40,030 nt of DNA, taken from Cryobacterium arcticum (lineage in GTDB: Bacteria > Actinomycetota > Actinomycetes > Actinomycetales > Microbacteriaceae). The notes beneath the pieces were generated by a model. That model worked only from the letters and a program-made list of their open reading frames with translations, did no database searches and had not been told where the DNA came from. Positions 7,775 through 15,909 of this stretch are shown here, one piece after another. How positions within the stretch are numbered: the first letter of the stretch is position 1; every line of letters starts with the position of its first letter. Location: the NCBI RefSeq assembly GCF_003185895.1, contig NZ_QHLY01000013.1, positions 1 through 40,030 of the forward strand, read 5' to 3'. A program made the translations under genes and the position numbers.

Positions 7775-9042
7775 CAGTTCGCGACCTTCGCGGCGATGTC
7801 GCTGCGGTGCTGCGAGCCCGCCAGGCCGATCAGGTCGATCGCCTCGTAGGCCCGGGTGCGCGCCTGGGTGAAGTCGGTGCCAACGGCCACGACACTGAGC
7901 ACCCGGCCGCCGGTGGCGACGAGGTCGGTGCCGGCCAGGGCGGTGGCGGCGTGGGCGACGGTCACGCCGGTCACGGCGGAGGCTTCGGCCAGCCCGGTGA
8001 TCGGGCGCCCCGTGACGGGGGTCTCCGGGTAGTTCTCGCTCGCGATCACCACGGTGACGGCGGCGTCGGCAGAGAACTCCGGGCGGGGCAGCCCGGCGAG
8101 TTCACCGGTGGATGCGGCCAGCAACAGGTCCGACAGCGGGGTGATGAGGCGCGGCAGCACCACCTGCGTCTCGGGGTCGCCGAACCGGGCGTTGAATTCG
8201 ATCACGCGGATGCCGGCATCCGTGAGAATCAGCCCGCAGTAGAGCAGCCCGATGAACGGGGTGTCCTCGTCGGCGAGCTGCCGCACGGTGGGCAGGGCGA
8301 TGGTCTCGATGACCTCGTCGACGAACGCGGTCTCGCTGCCGAAGCCGGCGTCGAGCCAGGGCAGGGGGGAGTAAGCACCCATGCCGCCGGTGTTGGGGCC
8401 TTCGTCGTTGTCGGCGAGGCGCTTGTAGTCCTGGGCGGGCGAGAGCGGCAGCACGTTGTGGCCGTCGCTGAGGAGGAAGAGGGAGACCTCCTGGCCGTCG
8501 AGGAATTCCTCGATGAGCACGGCGCCGTGCTGCAACCAGCGCACCGCGTGGGCGAGGGCGTCGTCGCGGTCGGTGGTGACGAGCACGCCCTTGCCGGCGG
8601 CCAGGCCGTCGGCCTTGACCACGTAGGGGGCGCCGTATTCGTCGAGCGCGCCCTGCGCCTCGGCGAGGTTGCCGGCGCGCACGGCCCGGCCGGTGGGTAC
8701 CCCGGCCTCGTCCATGATGCGCTTGGCGAAGGTCTTGCTGCCCTCGAGGGCGGCGGCGGCCTGGCCGGGGCCGAAGACCGGGATGCCGCGGGTGCGCAGC
8801 GCGTCGGCGACGCCGGCCACGAGCGGGGCCTCCGGGCCCACCACGACCAGGTCGATGTTGTGGTCCTGGGCGAAGTTGGTCACGACGTCGGAGTCGGTGG
8901 GGTCGAGGTCGACCACCGGCACATCCGCAGCGATACCGGCATTGCCGGGTGCGGCGATCACGTGGGGTCGCGGCTCCTCACGCAGGAGGGCCGTGACGAT
9001 GGCGTGCTCGCGGGCACCGGAACCGAGGACCAATATTCTCAC
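7774..9042 (-). CDS. purD: Phosphoribosylamine-glycine ligase
   Basis: PurD (GAR synthetase) is an ATP-grasp enzyme that couples phosphoribosylamine to glycine. The 422-residue protein begins ILVLGSGAREHAIV, has VVGPEAPLVAGVAD, the ATP-grasp GAPYVVKADGLAAGKGV segment, the family signature region with NTGGMGAYSP, and FNARFGDPETQVVLPR. The start is GTG with no Shine-Dalgarno; the hexamer TAGCCT lies 6 nt upstream, so the message may be leaderless. It is coupled to purC downstream. Confidence 0.97.
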   Translation of the reverse strand: MRILVLGSGAREHAIVTALLREEPRPHVIAAPGNAGIAADVPVVDLDPTDSDVVTNFAQDHNIDLVVVGPEAPLVAGVADALRTRGIPVFGPGQAAAALEGSKTFAKRIMDEAGVPTGRAVRAGNLAEAQGALDEYGAPYVVKADGLAAGKGVLVTTDRDDALAHAVRWLQHGAVLIEEFLDGQEVSLFLLSDGHNVLPLSPAQDYKRLADNDEGPNTGGMGAYSPLPWLDAGFGSETAFVDEVIETIALPTVRQLADEDTPFIGLLYCGLILTDAGIRVIEFNARFGDPETQVVLPRLITPLSDLLLAASTGELAGLPRPEFSADAAVTVVIASENYPETPVTGRPITGLAEASAVTGVTVAHAATALAGTDLVATGGRVLSVVAVGTDFTQARTRAYEAIDLIGLAGSQHRSDIAAKVAN

Positions 9043-9048
9043 CGGAAC

Positions 9049-9054
9049 AGGCTA
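9049..9054 (-). promoter_or_regulatory. -10-like hexamer of a probably leaderless purD transcript
   Basis: TAGCCT on the minus strand, then 6 nt, then the GTG at 9042. This leaves no room for a purine riboswitch or leader between promoter and gene. Confidence 0.5.
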
Positions 9055-9118
9055 CCCGGCCCGTCGGCCCCCGCGCACCCACGGCGTCACACACGTACGC
9101 AGGCGGCGGTCGCTTGCG

Positions 9119-9367
9119 TCAGCGGCCGTCGCTGTCGGGATTGCCGTACATCGCCGTCTGGTGGCGATGGTCGATCCAGGCACCCAGAAGGGTGGCAAAC
9201 CAGAGCAACCCGGAACCGGCCACGAAGGGGCTCAGAAAAGCGACGGCGGAGGAGCCGTCGGCCAGCATCAGGCCGGTGATCCCGGCGGCGCAGACACCGA
9301 GAGCGGTGAGGATCCAACTACCGCGCACAGGCGAGACAGTTAACGGGTACGACGACAGATCCTTCAT
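9119..9367 (-). CDS. Small two-helix membrane protein of unknown function
   Basis: An 82-residue product from the ATG at 9367 (MKDLSSYPLTV...). Two hydrophobic segments are visible, about residues 16-33 and 37-57 (ending LLWFATLLGAWID), followed by a polar His/Asp-rich tail, HRHQTAMYGNPDSDGR. The frame is open for 51 codons further upstream, but that extension is Arg/Ala-rich and does not look coding. It is 76 nt upstream of purD on the same strand. I do not recognise a family. Confidence 0.6.
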   Translation of the reverse strand: MKDLSSYPLTVSPVRGSWILTALGVCAAGITGLMLADGSSAVAFLSPFVAGSGLLWFATLLGAWIDHRHQTAMYGNPDSDGR

Positions 9368-9501
9368 GGCGACACCGTTTCCGATGAATCGGGCCCGAAC
9401 GATGGATGTTGCGCTGAAGCTATGGCGATCTGCCCGCCGGTACAAGGCCGGCGCCTTCCGTGCCGACGCCGTGGTCGTCGCGCGTGGTGCGGCACAGGCG
9501 G

Positions 9502-9507
9502 CAGACT
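9502..9507 (+). promoter_or_regulatory. -10-like hexamer upstream of the SCP-like gene
   Basis: CAGACT followed by 6 nt (GGAGGC) and the ATG at 9514. A GGAGG is present, but only 1 nt from the ATG, too close to serve as a normal ribosome-binding site, so a leaderless message is plausible. Confidence 0.4.
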
Positions 9508-9513
9508 GGAGGC

Positions 9514-9891
9514 ATGGCACGCGCGAGGATCGATGACGGGTTGGGCAGAACCGCCGTGAAGGCCTACCTGGCCGATGAGCCGGGCGCCTCCCGCGACACC
9601 AAGGCGCTCGCCGTGCGGTACACCCTGCAGTTGTTGGCCGAGCAGGCCGAGGGCAACACCGTCGAGGTGCGCGTTCCCCCGTTCGGTGCCGTGCAGTGCA
9701 TCGCCGGCCCCCGGCACACCCGCGGTACCCCGCCGAACGTGGTCGAAACGGATGTCGCCACCTGGCTGCACCTGGCCACGGGCACCCTGGCCTGGGCAGA
9801 CGGCATTGGCTCGGGCCGCATCCACGCCTCCGGTCAGCGCGCCGACCTCACCGCCGAGCTCCCCCTCTTCCGCGAGCCCCTCTTCCGCTAG
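9514..9891 (+). CDS. Sterol-carrier-protein-like (SCP family) protein
   Basis: A 125-residue soluble protein beginning MARARIDDGLGRTAVKAYL. The core EVRVPPFGAVQCIAGPRHTRGTPPNVVETDVATWLHLATG with the C-terminal GRIHASGQRADLTAELPLF matches the short SCP-type protein found beside purine genes in actinobacteria; from memory M. tuberculosis has a similar protein (Rv0807) directly before purF. The SCP fold binds lipids in other proteins, but no ligand is known here. It lies between purD and the purF operon, which repeats that synteny loosely. Confidence 0.8.
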   Translation: MARARIDDGLGRTAVKAYLADEPGASRDTKALAVRYTLQLLAEQAEGNTVEVRVPPFGAVQCIAGPRHTRGTPPNVVETDVATWLHLATGTLAWADGIGSGRIHASGQRADLTAELPLFREPLFR

Positions 9892-9912
9892 CCCCACTCG
9901 CCCCTCTGGCCG

Positions 9913-9984
9913 CACAACTGTTCCCCGAGCGGACAATTGCGCCCAGTGCGCCGGGCGCAGAAGTCCGAAGCGGCAACAGTTGTG
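9913..9984. repeat. Nested double-hairpin element, diverged family B, copy 3
   Basis: Outer arms CACAACTGTT (9913-9922) and AACAGTTGTG (9975-9984) pair perfectly. The inner arms 9930-9944 and 9953-9967 (CGGACAATTGCGCCC against GGGCGCAGAAGTCCG) pair at 12 of 15 positions. The plan, length and the CGGACNAATTG-like core resemble 766-835. It fills the gap between two convergent genes and could be a bidirectional terminator. Confidence 0.7.
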
Positions 9985-10002
9985 GCGGCGGAGCGCCTCC
10001 GA

Positions 10003-10947
10003 TCAGGCCAGGACCGCGGCGACCTCGGCCAGGTGCGGCATCGAGCTGGTGGCGCCCGGCCGGGTGACCGAGATCGACGACGCCACGGTGGCCCAGCGCA
10101 CGGCGTCGATCATCCGCTCTTCCGACACGCTCTCGCGCACCGGAGTGCCCAGGTCGAACGAGGCCAGCCGGGCCACGAGTGCACCCACGAAAGTGTCGCC
10201 GGCGGCGGTGGTGTCCACCGCCGTCACCGGACGGGCCGGAGCGAGGCCCAGCACGGCACCGTCGAACGCCACGATGCAGCCCTCGGCGCCGAGGGTCACG
10301 ATCGCCCAGGTGCGGCCGGCGCTGAGCAGCTCGGCGGCGCGCACCGGGTCGGTCTCGCCGGTGAGCTCCAACGCTTCGAGGCGGTTGGGCACCACCAGGT
10401 CCACCGAGGCCAGGAAGCCCTTAGGCAGCGGCATCACCGGGGCCGGGGTGAGCACGGTGAAGACGCCGGCGGCCCGAGCCACCTCGATACCGGCCTCGAG
10501 CGCCGCAACGGGCAGCTCGCACTGCATCACCAGGAACGCGGCGTCGCGAATGATCCGCTCCTGCACCGGCGAGAGTGAGGTCACCGTGGCGTTGGCGCCG
10601 GAGACCACCACGATCGAGTTCTCGCCGGAGTCCACCACAGAGATGTGCGCGGTGCCGGTCGGGGCATCCGCCGTCGCGAGGCCGTCGACTCCCATCTCGT
10701 TGTCGTGCAGCAGCTCACGCAGGTGGGCGCCGTAGGCGTCGTCGCCGACCGCCCCCATGAAGTCCACGGCACCGCCCTGGCGGGCCGCCGCCACGCCCTG
10801 GTTGAGGCCCTTACCGCCGGGCACGGTGCTGAAACCGCTGCCGAACATGGTCTCGCCCGGCTCGGGCAGCCGTGGCGCTCGCACCACGAGGTCCATGTTG
10901 GCACTGCCGAGCACGGCGATCCGGGGGGCCCGATTGAAGTTCTTCAC
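10003..10947 (-). CDS. rbsK: Ribokinase-like PfkB family sugar kinase
   Basis: A 314-residue PfkB-family kinase, probably phosphorylating D-ribose to ribose-5-phosphate. Visible are IAVLGSANMDLVVRAPRLPEPGET (substrate side), the first PfkB signature region VPGGKGLNQGVAAARQGG (GGKG motif), PNRLEALELTG, and the second signature DTTAAGDTFVGAL with the catalytic Asp and anion-hole GD. The length fits RbsK. The GTG at 10947 was chosen because CAGACT lies 6 nt upstream and the protein start aligns with the family; the longer frame upstream is Arg-rich and non-homologous. No ribose transporter is nearby, so the substrate is inferred. Confidence 0.88.
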   Translation of the reverse strand: MKNFNRAPRIAVLGSANMDLVVRAPRLPEPGETMFGSGFSTVPGGKGLNQGVAAARQGGAVDFMGAVGDDAYGAHLRELLHDNEMGVDGLATADAPTGTAHISVVDSGENSIVVVSGANATVTSLSPVQERIIRDAAFLVMQCELPVAALEAGIEVARAAGVFTVLTPAPVMPLPKGFLASVDLVVPNRLEALELTGETDPVRAAELLSAGRTWAIVTLGAEGCIVAFDGAVLGLAPARPVTAVDTTAAGDTFVGALVARLASFDLGTPVRESVSEERMIDAVRWATVASSISVTRPGATSSMPHLAEVAAVLA

Positions 10948-10953
10948 CCGACC

Positions 10954-10959
10954 AGTCTG
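10954..10959 (-). promoter_or_regulatory. -10-like hexamer of a probably leaderless ribokinase transcript
   Basis: CAGACT on the minus strand, 6 nt (GGTCGG), then the GTG at 10947, with no Shine-Dalgarno. Confidence 0.5.
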
Positions 10960-11075
10960 GCGGATGCCGCGCCGAATGCGTCGGCCATCGGCCATTGTGT
11001 GCCGGGGCCGTGCTGCCCGGCTGGGCAGGCGCCCGCGGCTGGTTCGGGGCCGGGCGGTATCTGGTTTTACCGTGC

Positions 11076-11081
11076 GACAAT
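11076..11081 (+). promoter_or_regulatory. -10-like hexamer of the purF operon, probably leaderless
   Basis: GACAAT, 6 nt, then the GTG at 11088. If used, it drives the small membrane gene together with purF and purM. Confidence 0.45.
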
Positions 11082-11087
11082 AGTCAG

Positions 11088-11537
11088 GTGAGCTCCGCAG
11101 ATCAGCACGGCGACGCCGAGACGCGGCCATCCGGCAGCGTTGGGCCGTTCGCGGCGTCGGCGAACGAACCGGCTCCCGTTCCCGTTGAACCCACAGAGGT
11201 TGTCGTCGCCGAGACCACTCTCGTGGTGCGCCGCTCGCCGAAGTACATCAACTTCATGATCGTGGGCGCCGTTGCCGGCGCCCTCCTCGCCATCGTGCTC
11301 ACCCTGGTCTTTCCCGCGAACCCCGAGTTCAGCCAGGCGCAGGTCCTCGGATTCCTGCTCCTCGGCGGGGTCACCGTCGGGGTGGCCGTGAGTTGCCTGG
11401 TCGCGATCATCCTTGATCGATTCGTTGGTCGCTCGGTAACGACAGTTGTCGCCGATAGACTTGACACGAACTCAACACGCGCCTTCGAGGCTCCGGATCC
11501 TGGATCCGACCCCCAACCTTCCAACTTGAATTCTTAG
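11088..11537 (+). CDS. Two-helix membrane protein upstream of purF
   Basis: A 149-residue protein with a polar, Pro/Glu-rich N-terminus (about 1-50), then two hydrophobic helices: about 57-78 (YINFMIVGAVAGALLAIVLT) and about 90-115 (VLGFLLLGGVTVGVAVSCLV), and a polar C-terminus. The short loop between the helices is FPANPEFSQAQ. It starts with GTG and ends 18 nt before the purF start, so the two are almost certainly cotranscribed. I do not recognise a named family; a membrane role linked to purF expression would be speculation. Confidence 0.75.
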   Translation: MSSADQHGDAETRPSGSVGPFAASANEPAPVPVEPTEVVVAETTLVVRRSPKYINFMIVGAVAGALLAIVLTLVFPANPEFSQAQVLGFLLLGGVTVGVAVSCLVAIILDRFVGRSVTTVVADRLDTNSTRAFEAPDPGSDPQPSNLNS

Positions 11538-11555
11538 CAAATAAGGGGCTGCGGC

Positions 11556-13148
11556 TTGGCCGGTGGCGACGGACGTCTGAATCATGATCTTCTTCCTGGC
11601 GAGAAGGGTCCACAGGATGCCTGTGGAGTCTTCGGTGTCTGGGCTCCGGGCGAGGAAGTAGCCAAGCTCAGCTACTTCGGGCTCTACGCCCTGCAACACC
11701 GCGGCCAGGAATCGGCGGGAATCGCCACCAGCGATGGCTCGAAGATCCTCATCTACAAGGACATGGGCCTGGTCTCCCAGGTCTTCAACGAGGCATCGTT
11801 GAGCACCCTGCTCGGCCACATCGCGGTCGGGCACACCCGCTACTCCACGACCGGGTCGTCGAGCTGGCAGAACGCTCAGCCCACCCTCGGTCGCACCGCG
11901 GCCGGCACCGTCGCCCTCGGTCACAACGGCAACCTCACCAACACCGCCGAGTTGCTCGAACTGGTGCGGGAGCGCTACCCCAAGGTCGACGGCGAACTCG
12001 CCCGCGGCAACACCACCGACACCGCGGTGATCACCGCTCTGCTCACCGGTGACCTCGACCACACCCTCGAAGCCACCGCCATGGAGGTGCTCCCGCGCCT
12101 GCGCGGCGCCTTCTGCCTGGTTTTCATGGACGAGACCACCCTCTACGCCGCCCGCGACCCGCAGGGTGTGCGCCCGCTGGTGCTCGGCCGCCTCGAGCGC
12201 GGCTGGGTCGTCGCCTCCGAAACCGCCGCCCTCGACATCGTCGGCGCGAGCTTCGTGCGCGAGGTCGAACCCGGTGAGCTGATCACCATCGACGAGAACG
12301 GCCTGCGCACCCAGCGTTTCGCCGAAGTGAAGCGCGCCGGCTGCGTTTTCGAATACGTCTATCTCGCCCGGCCCGACACCACCATCGCCGGCCGCGGCGT
12401 GCATGAGGCCCGCGTCGAGATGGGCCGTCAGCTCGCTGCCGAGTACCCCGTCGAAGCGGACCTCGTCATCCCCACCCCGGAATCGGGCACCCCAGCGGCG
12501 ATCGGCTACGCGCAGGCGTCCGGCATCCCGTTCGGCCAGGGCCTGGTCAAGAACACGTACGTGGGCCGCACCTTCATCCAGCCCTCGCAGACCATCCGCC
12601 AGCGCGGCATCAAGCTCAAGCTCAACCCGCTCAAAGAGGTCATCAAGGGCAAGCGCCTGATCGTGGTCGACGACTCGATCGTGCGTGGCAACACCCAGCG
12701 CGCCCTGGTGAGCATGCTGCGCGAGGCCGGAGCGGCCGAGGTGCACGTGCGCATTTCCAGCCCGCCCATCACCTGGCCCTGCTTCTACGGCATCGACTTC
12801 GCCTCCCGCGCCGAACTGATCGCCACCGGCATCAGCGTCGACGAGGTGCGCCGGTCGATCGGCGCGGACTCGCTCGGTTACCTCTCGGAGGACGGCATGA
12901 TCGCCTCCACCGAGCAGCCGCGGGAGAGCCTGTGCACGGCCTGCTTCACCGGGGTCTACCCGATCAAGCTGCCGGAGACCCAGCACCTGGGCAAGAACCT
13001 CCTCGAGCGCGACTTCTCCACCTCCGATGGCTGCGACCCCGGTCCAGACGCGGAGTTCGAGAGCGTGCTCACCCCTGAGCCGGAGCGGGCGACCACCCTT
13101 GCCGCGCACGGTCAGGTTCCGTTCGGCGATCCCGGAAGACCAGAATGA
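11556..13148 (+). CDS. purF: Amidophosphoribosyltransferase
   Basis: PurF makes phosphoribosylamine from PRPP and glutamine, the committed step of purine synthesis. The 530-residue protein shows a propeptide of about 22 residues, then the N-terminal nucleophile Cys in DACGVFGVW, LQHRGQESAGIA, HTRYSTTG, and the PRPP loop RLIVVDDSIVRGNTQ. Cysteines in AGCVFEYVY, WPCFYGID and LCTACFTG match the four ligands of the [4Fe-4S] type known from Bacillus subtilis. The start is TTG: AAGGGG at 11543-11548 lies 7 nt before it, and no ATG or GTG lies between. Its stop overlaps the purM ATG by 4 nt. Confidence 0.97.
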   Translation: MAGGDGRLNHDLLPGEKGPQDACGVFGVWAPGEEVAKLSYFGLYALQHRGQESAGIATSDGSKILIYKDMGLVSQVFNEASLSTLLGHIAVGHTRYSTTGSSSWQNAQPTLGRTAAGTVALGHNGNLTNTAELLELVRERYPKVDGELARGNTTDTAVITALLTGDLDHTLEATAMEVLPRLRGAFCLVFMDETTLYAARDPQGVRPLVLGRLERGWVVASETAALDIVGASFVREVEPGELITIDENGLRTQRFAEVKRAGCVFEYVYLARPDTTIAGRGVHEARVEMGRQLAAEYPVEADLVIPTPESGTPAAIGYAQASGIPFGQGLVKNTYVGRTFIQPSQTIRQRGIKLKLNPLKEVIKGKRLIVVDDSIVRGNTQRALVSMLREAGAAEVHVRISSPPITWPCFYGIDFASRAELIATGISVDEVRRSIGADSLGYLSEDGMIASTEQPRESLCTACFTGVYPIKLPETQHLGKNLLERDFSTSDGCDPGPDAEFESVLTPEPERATTLAAHGQVPFGDPGRPE

Positions 13149-14248
13149 GCAACGCAACCTACGCCGCCGCCGGAGTCGATACCCACGCGGGTGACCTCGC
13201 GGTATCGCTGATGAAGTCGGCCGTCTCGGCCACTCACGGCCCAGAGGTACTCGGCGGCTTCGGCGGTTTCGCCGGACTCTACGACGTGTCCTTCCTCACC
13301 GGCTACAAGCGCCCGCTGCTGGCCACGTCCACGGATGGCGTCGGCACCAAGGTCGCGATCGCCCAGGCGCTCGACAAGCACGACACCATCGGGCAGGACC
13401 TCGTGGGCATGGTCGTTGACGACATCATCGTCGTCGGCGCGCGCCCGCTGTTCATGACCGACTACATCGCCTGCGGCAAGGTCGTCCCCGAGCGCATCGC
13501 CTCCATCGTGGAGGGCATCGCCAAGGCCTGCGCTGCCACCGGCACCGCCCTCGTCGGCGGTGAGACCGCCGAGCACCCCGGGCTGCTCGGCCCGGATGAC
13601 TACGACGTTGCCGGAGCCGCCACCGGTGTCGTCGAGGCCGATCAGGTTCTGGGCGCCGAACGGGTCCAGTCCGGCGATGTCGTCATCGCCATGGCCTCCT
13701 CCGGTCTGCACTCCAACGGCTTCTCGCTCGTGCGCCACATCCTCGCCCAGCAGGGCGTCGGGTACACCGATACCTCGGCCGACCTCGGCGGCGTGATCGG
13801 CGAGGCCCTGCTCGAACCCACCAAGCTCTACACCGGCCCGCTGCTCAGCGTGCTCGCCGACCCCGAACTGGCCGGTGTGGTGCACTCGCTCAGCCACGTC
13901 ACCGGCGGCGGCATCGCCGCCAACCTGGCCCGGGTGCTGCCCATCGGCAGCTGGGTGGAGGTCGACCGGTCCACCTGGTCGCCGGCCCCGATCTTCCGGG
14001 TGCTCAGCGACATGGCCGGCACCACGCTCGAAAGCGCTGAGGGCACCTGGAACCTCGGCGTCGGCATGTTCGCCGTCGTCGCGGCGAACTCCGCGTCCTC
14101 CGTCATCGCCCGCCTGAAGAACGAGGGCGTGCCGTCCTGGGTCGCCGGCCGGGTCTCGATGGCCCCGCACGACGTCACCGGCTTCGAGCAGGGCGCCAAG
14201 GGCGTCAACGGCGGCGCCGTGCGCTTGGTCGGCGCCTACGCGTCCTGA
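13145..14248 (+). CDS. purM: Phosphoribosylformylglycinamidine cyclo-ligase
   Basis: PurM (AIR synthetase) closes the imidazole ring of FGAM. The 367-residue protein has YAAAGVDTHAGD at its N-terminus, FLTGYKRPLLATSTDGVGTK, the family segment GMVVDDIIVVGARPLFMTDYIACGK, GGETAEHPGLL, ASSGLHSNGFSLVR and HVTGGGIAANLARVLP. The ATG overlaps the purF stop (ATGA), so translation is coupled. A nested palindrome starts 34 nt after the stop. Confidence 0.97.
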   Translation: MSNATYAAAGVDTHAGDLAVSLMKSAVSATHGPEVLGGFGGFAGLYDVSFLTGYKRPLLATSTDGVGTKVAIAQALDKHDTIGQDLVGMVVDDIIVVGARPLFMTDYIACGKVVPERIASIVEGIAKACAATGTALVGGETAEHPGLLGPDDYDVAGAATGVVEADQVLGAERVQSGDVVIAMASSGLHSNGFSLVRHILAQQGVGYTDTSADLGGVIGEALLEPTKLYTGPLLSVLADPELAGVVHSLSHVTGGGIAANLARVLPIGSWVEVDRSTWSPAPIFRVLSDMAGTTLESAEGTWNLGVGMFAVVAANSASSVIARLKNEGVPSWVAGRVSMAPHDVTGFEQGAKGVNGGAVRLVGAYAS

Positions 14249-14281
14249 CGCCTGCCCCGGCGCATCCGCGTCGCCGCGCGC

Positions 14282-14344
14282 CATGACTGGCCCACTCGTG
14301 TTGTTGCGGCAACCCGTGCCACGAGCAAGACCGGGCCAGTCATG
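14282..14344. repeat. Nested palindromic element, family A, copy 2 (possible purM terminator)
   Basis: Outer arms CATGACTGGCCC (14282-14293) and GGGCCAGTCATG (14333-14344) are perfect complements. Inner arms CTCGTG and CACGAG (14319-14325 region) pair inside, around a GTTGCGGCAAC core. It shares the TGGCCC/GGGCCAGTC arm sequence with 121-177. Confidence 0.8.
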
Positions 14345-14429
14345 ACGCTGGGAGTTGCCCGAAGGTGCGCTTTACGGCGCGCCGGGCACGCTGAAGAACC
14401 CCGAGAGGCAGCGATTCAGGCAGAGTCAG

Positions 14430-14669
14430 CTACGCGCGCTTCTTCTCGTCCTCGGTGTCGTAGTGGTCGACGTAGTCGTCCGGTTCGTCAGTCGTGGCCT
14501 TGTTCGCTTCATACTCCGGCCACTTGGCCAGGTCCTCGTCGAGACGCGGGTCGGTCGCCGGATGCCCGGTGAGCTCGCGTTCGAGCGCGTTGTAGTTGGT
14601 GTCCGGGCTGAAATACTTCAGCTCGCGGGCAACCTTGGTGTGCTTTGCTTTTTGACGGCCGCGCCCCAT
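14430..14669 (-). CDS. DUF3073 family protein
   Basis: A 79-residue, highly charged cytoplasmic protein beginning MGRGRQKAKHTKVARELKYFSP, the hallmark of DUF3073, whose function is unknown. An acidic C-terminus (DEPDDYVDHYDTEDEKKRA) follows. A GGGGG lies 6 nt before the ATG. The family sits next to purM in mycobacteria as well (from memory Rv0810c after purF-purM), and the convergent position here repeats that synteny. Confidence 0.92.
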   Translation of the reverse strand: MGRGRQKAKHTKVARELKYFSPDTNYNALERELTGHPATDPRLDEDLAKWPEYEANKATTDEPDDYVDHYDTEDEKKRA

Positions 14670-14820
14670 GCGTGACCCCCTAACGATGCCAGGCCGAGTG
14701 AGTCATGAGTCACTCGGGAGTTGCCGAACGGAATTGTGAAATCTAGCCGCTAGTTTAGCATGGTGGGCCTTGCGCCCCGATGACGCGGTTCAGGAGCTGA
14801 ACCGGTGACGAGGAGACAGA

Positions 14821-15903
14821 GTGAATGCCACGGCCGTGCCGGTGGTCCTCATCGGCGCCGGGCAAGCCGGACTCTCGGTGGCGTACTACCTCAAGCGGTT
14901 CGGGCTCACCGCCGGCCGGGACTTCGTCATCTTCGACCGGGGCCAGACCGCGGGCGGCGCGTGGCAGTACCGCTGGGAGTCCCTGCGCCTCGGTGCCGCC
15001 CACCGGGTGAACGATCTTCCCGGCCTGTCCGAACTGGGCCTGAGCTTCGAGACGGCCGACCAGAGCCGCCCCGCGCGCGACGTCGTGACCGAGTACTACG
15101 CCAGGTACGAGGAACACTTCGAGCTGAACGTGGTGCGCCCGGTGGCGGTGCAGGCGGTCTTCAACCGCCGCGCCGACCTCGTCGTGCAGACCCATTCCCC
15201 CGACTACGGTGACCGGGAGACGCTCGCGCGGCTGCTCGTCAACGCCTCCGGCACCTGGGGAGCGCCGTTCGTGCCGCATTACCCGGGCGCCGCCACCTTC
15301 ACCGGCCGCCAGCTGCACACCAACGGCTTCACGGATGCCGCCGACTTCGCCGGTCAGCGGGTGGTCGTGGTCGGCGGCGGCACCTCAGCCATCGGCTTCA
15401 TGCTCGAGCTGGAGGGGGTCGCAAAGAGCCTCACCTGGGTGTCCCGCCGCCCGGTGGACTGGGTGCACACCGAACGCCTCGACCTCGAGGGTGCCTCGGC
15501 TGCGGTCTCCATGCAGGACGACGCGGCCCGCAGCGGCCGGGCCCTGCCGAGCATCGTCAGCGGCACCGGGGTGCCGGTCAGCCGGCGCATCCAGGCCGGA
15601 ATCGACCGGGGCACGTTGGTGGCACGGCCGATGTTCGAATCGATCGAACCGACCGGCGTGCGTTGGGCCGACGGTTCCTTCACCGAAGCGGATGCGATTA
15701 TCTGGGCCACCGGGTTCCGGCCGGAGCTGCGCCACCTGGCGCCGCTCAAGCTGCGCGACAAGGCCGGCGGCCTGATCGTGGGAGCGGGCGCATCCTGGAC
15801 CGACCCGCGCATCTTCCTGGCCGGATACGGCCCGCAGGCCAGCACCATCGGTGCGCGTCGCAGTGGCCGGGTCATCGCGCGGCAGATCCTCGCCCTGCTC
15901 TGA
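14821..15903 (+). CDS. Flavin-containing monooxygenase-like NAD(P)/FAD oxidoreductase
   Basis: A 360-residue two-dinucleotide-fold oxidoreductase. The N-terminal FAD motif is VVLIGAGQAGLSVAYYLKR (about residues 8-26), with GGAWQYRWESLRLGAAH downstream as in flavin monooxygenases. The NAD(P)H motif is VVVVGGGTSAIGFMLEL near residue 181, and the IIWATGFRPEL motif lies near residue 297. The start is GTG with GAGGAG about 6 nt upstream. Length and motifs resemble the compact FMO-like or thioredoxin-reductase-like group of actinobacteria; the substrate is not inferable. It is alone in its orientation here, flanked by DUF3073 and a repeat cluster. Confidence 0.85.
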   Translation: MNATAVPVVLIGAGQAGLSVAYYLKRFGLTAGRDFVIFDRGQTAGGAWQYRWESLRLGAAHRVNDLPGLSELGLSFETADQSRPARDVVTEYYARYEEHFELNVVRPVAVQAVFNRRADLVVQTHSPDYGDRETLARLLVNASGTWGAPFVPHYPGAATFTGRQLHTNGFTDAADFAGQRVVVVGGGTSAIGFMLELEGVAKSLTWVSRRPVDWVHTERLDLEGASAAVSMQDDAARSGRALPSIVSGTGVPVSRRIQAGIDRGTLVARPMFESIEPTGVRWADGSFTEADAIIWATGFRPELRHLAPLKLRDKAGGLIVGAGASWTDPRIFLAGYGPQASTIGARRSGRVIARQILALL

Positions 15904-15909
15904 CCGAGC

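Noticed and set aside
14670..14820. Possible small RNA between DUF3073 and the flavin monooxygenase
   Set aside because: Only AT-richer promoter-like sequence (CTAGCCGCTAGTTTAGCAT area) is seen, not a defined structure.
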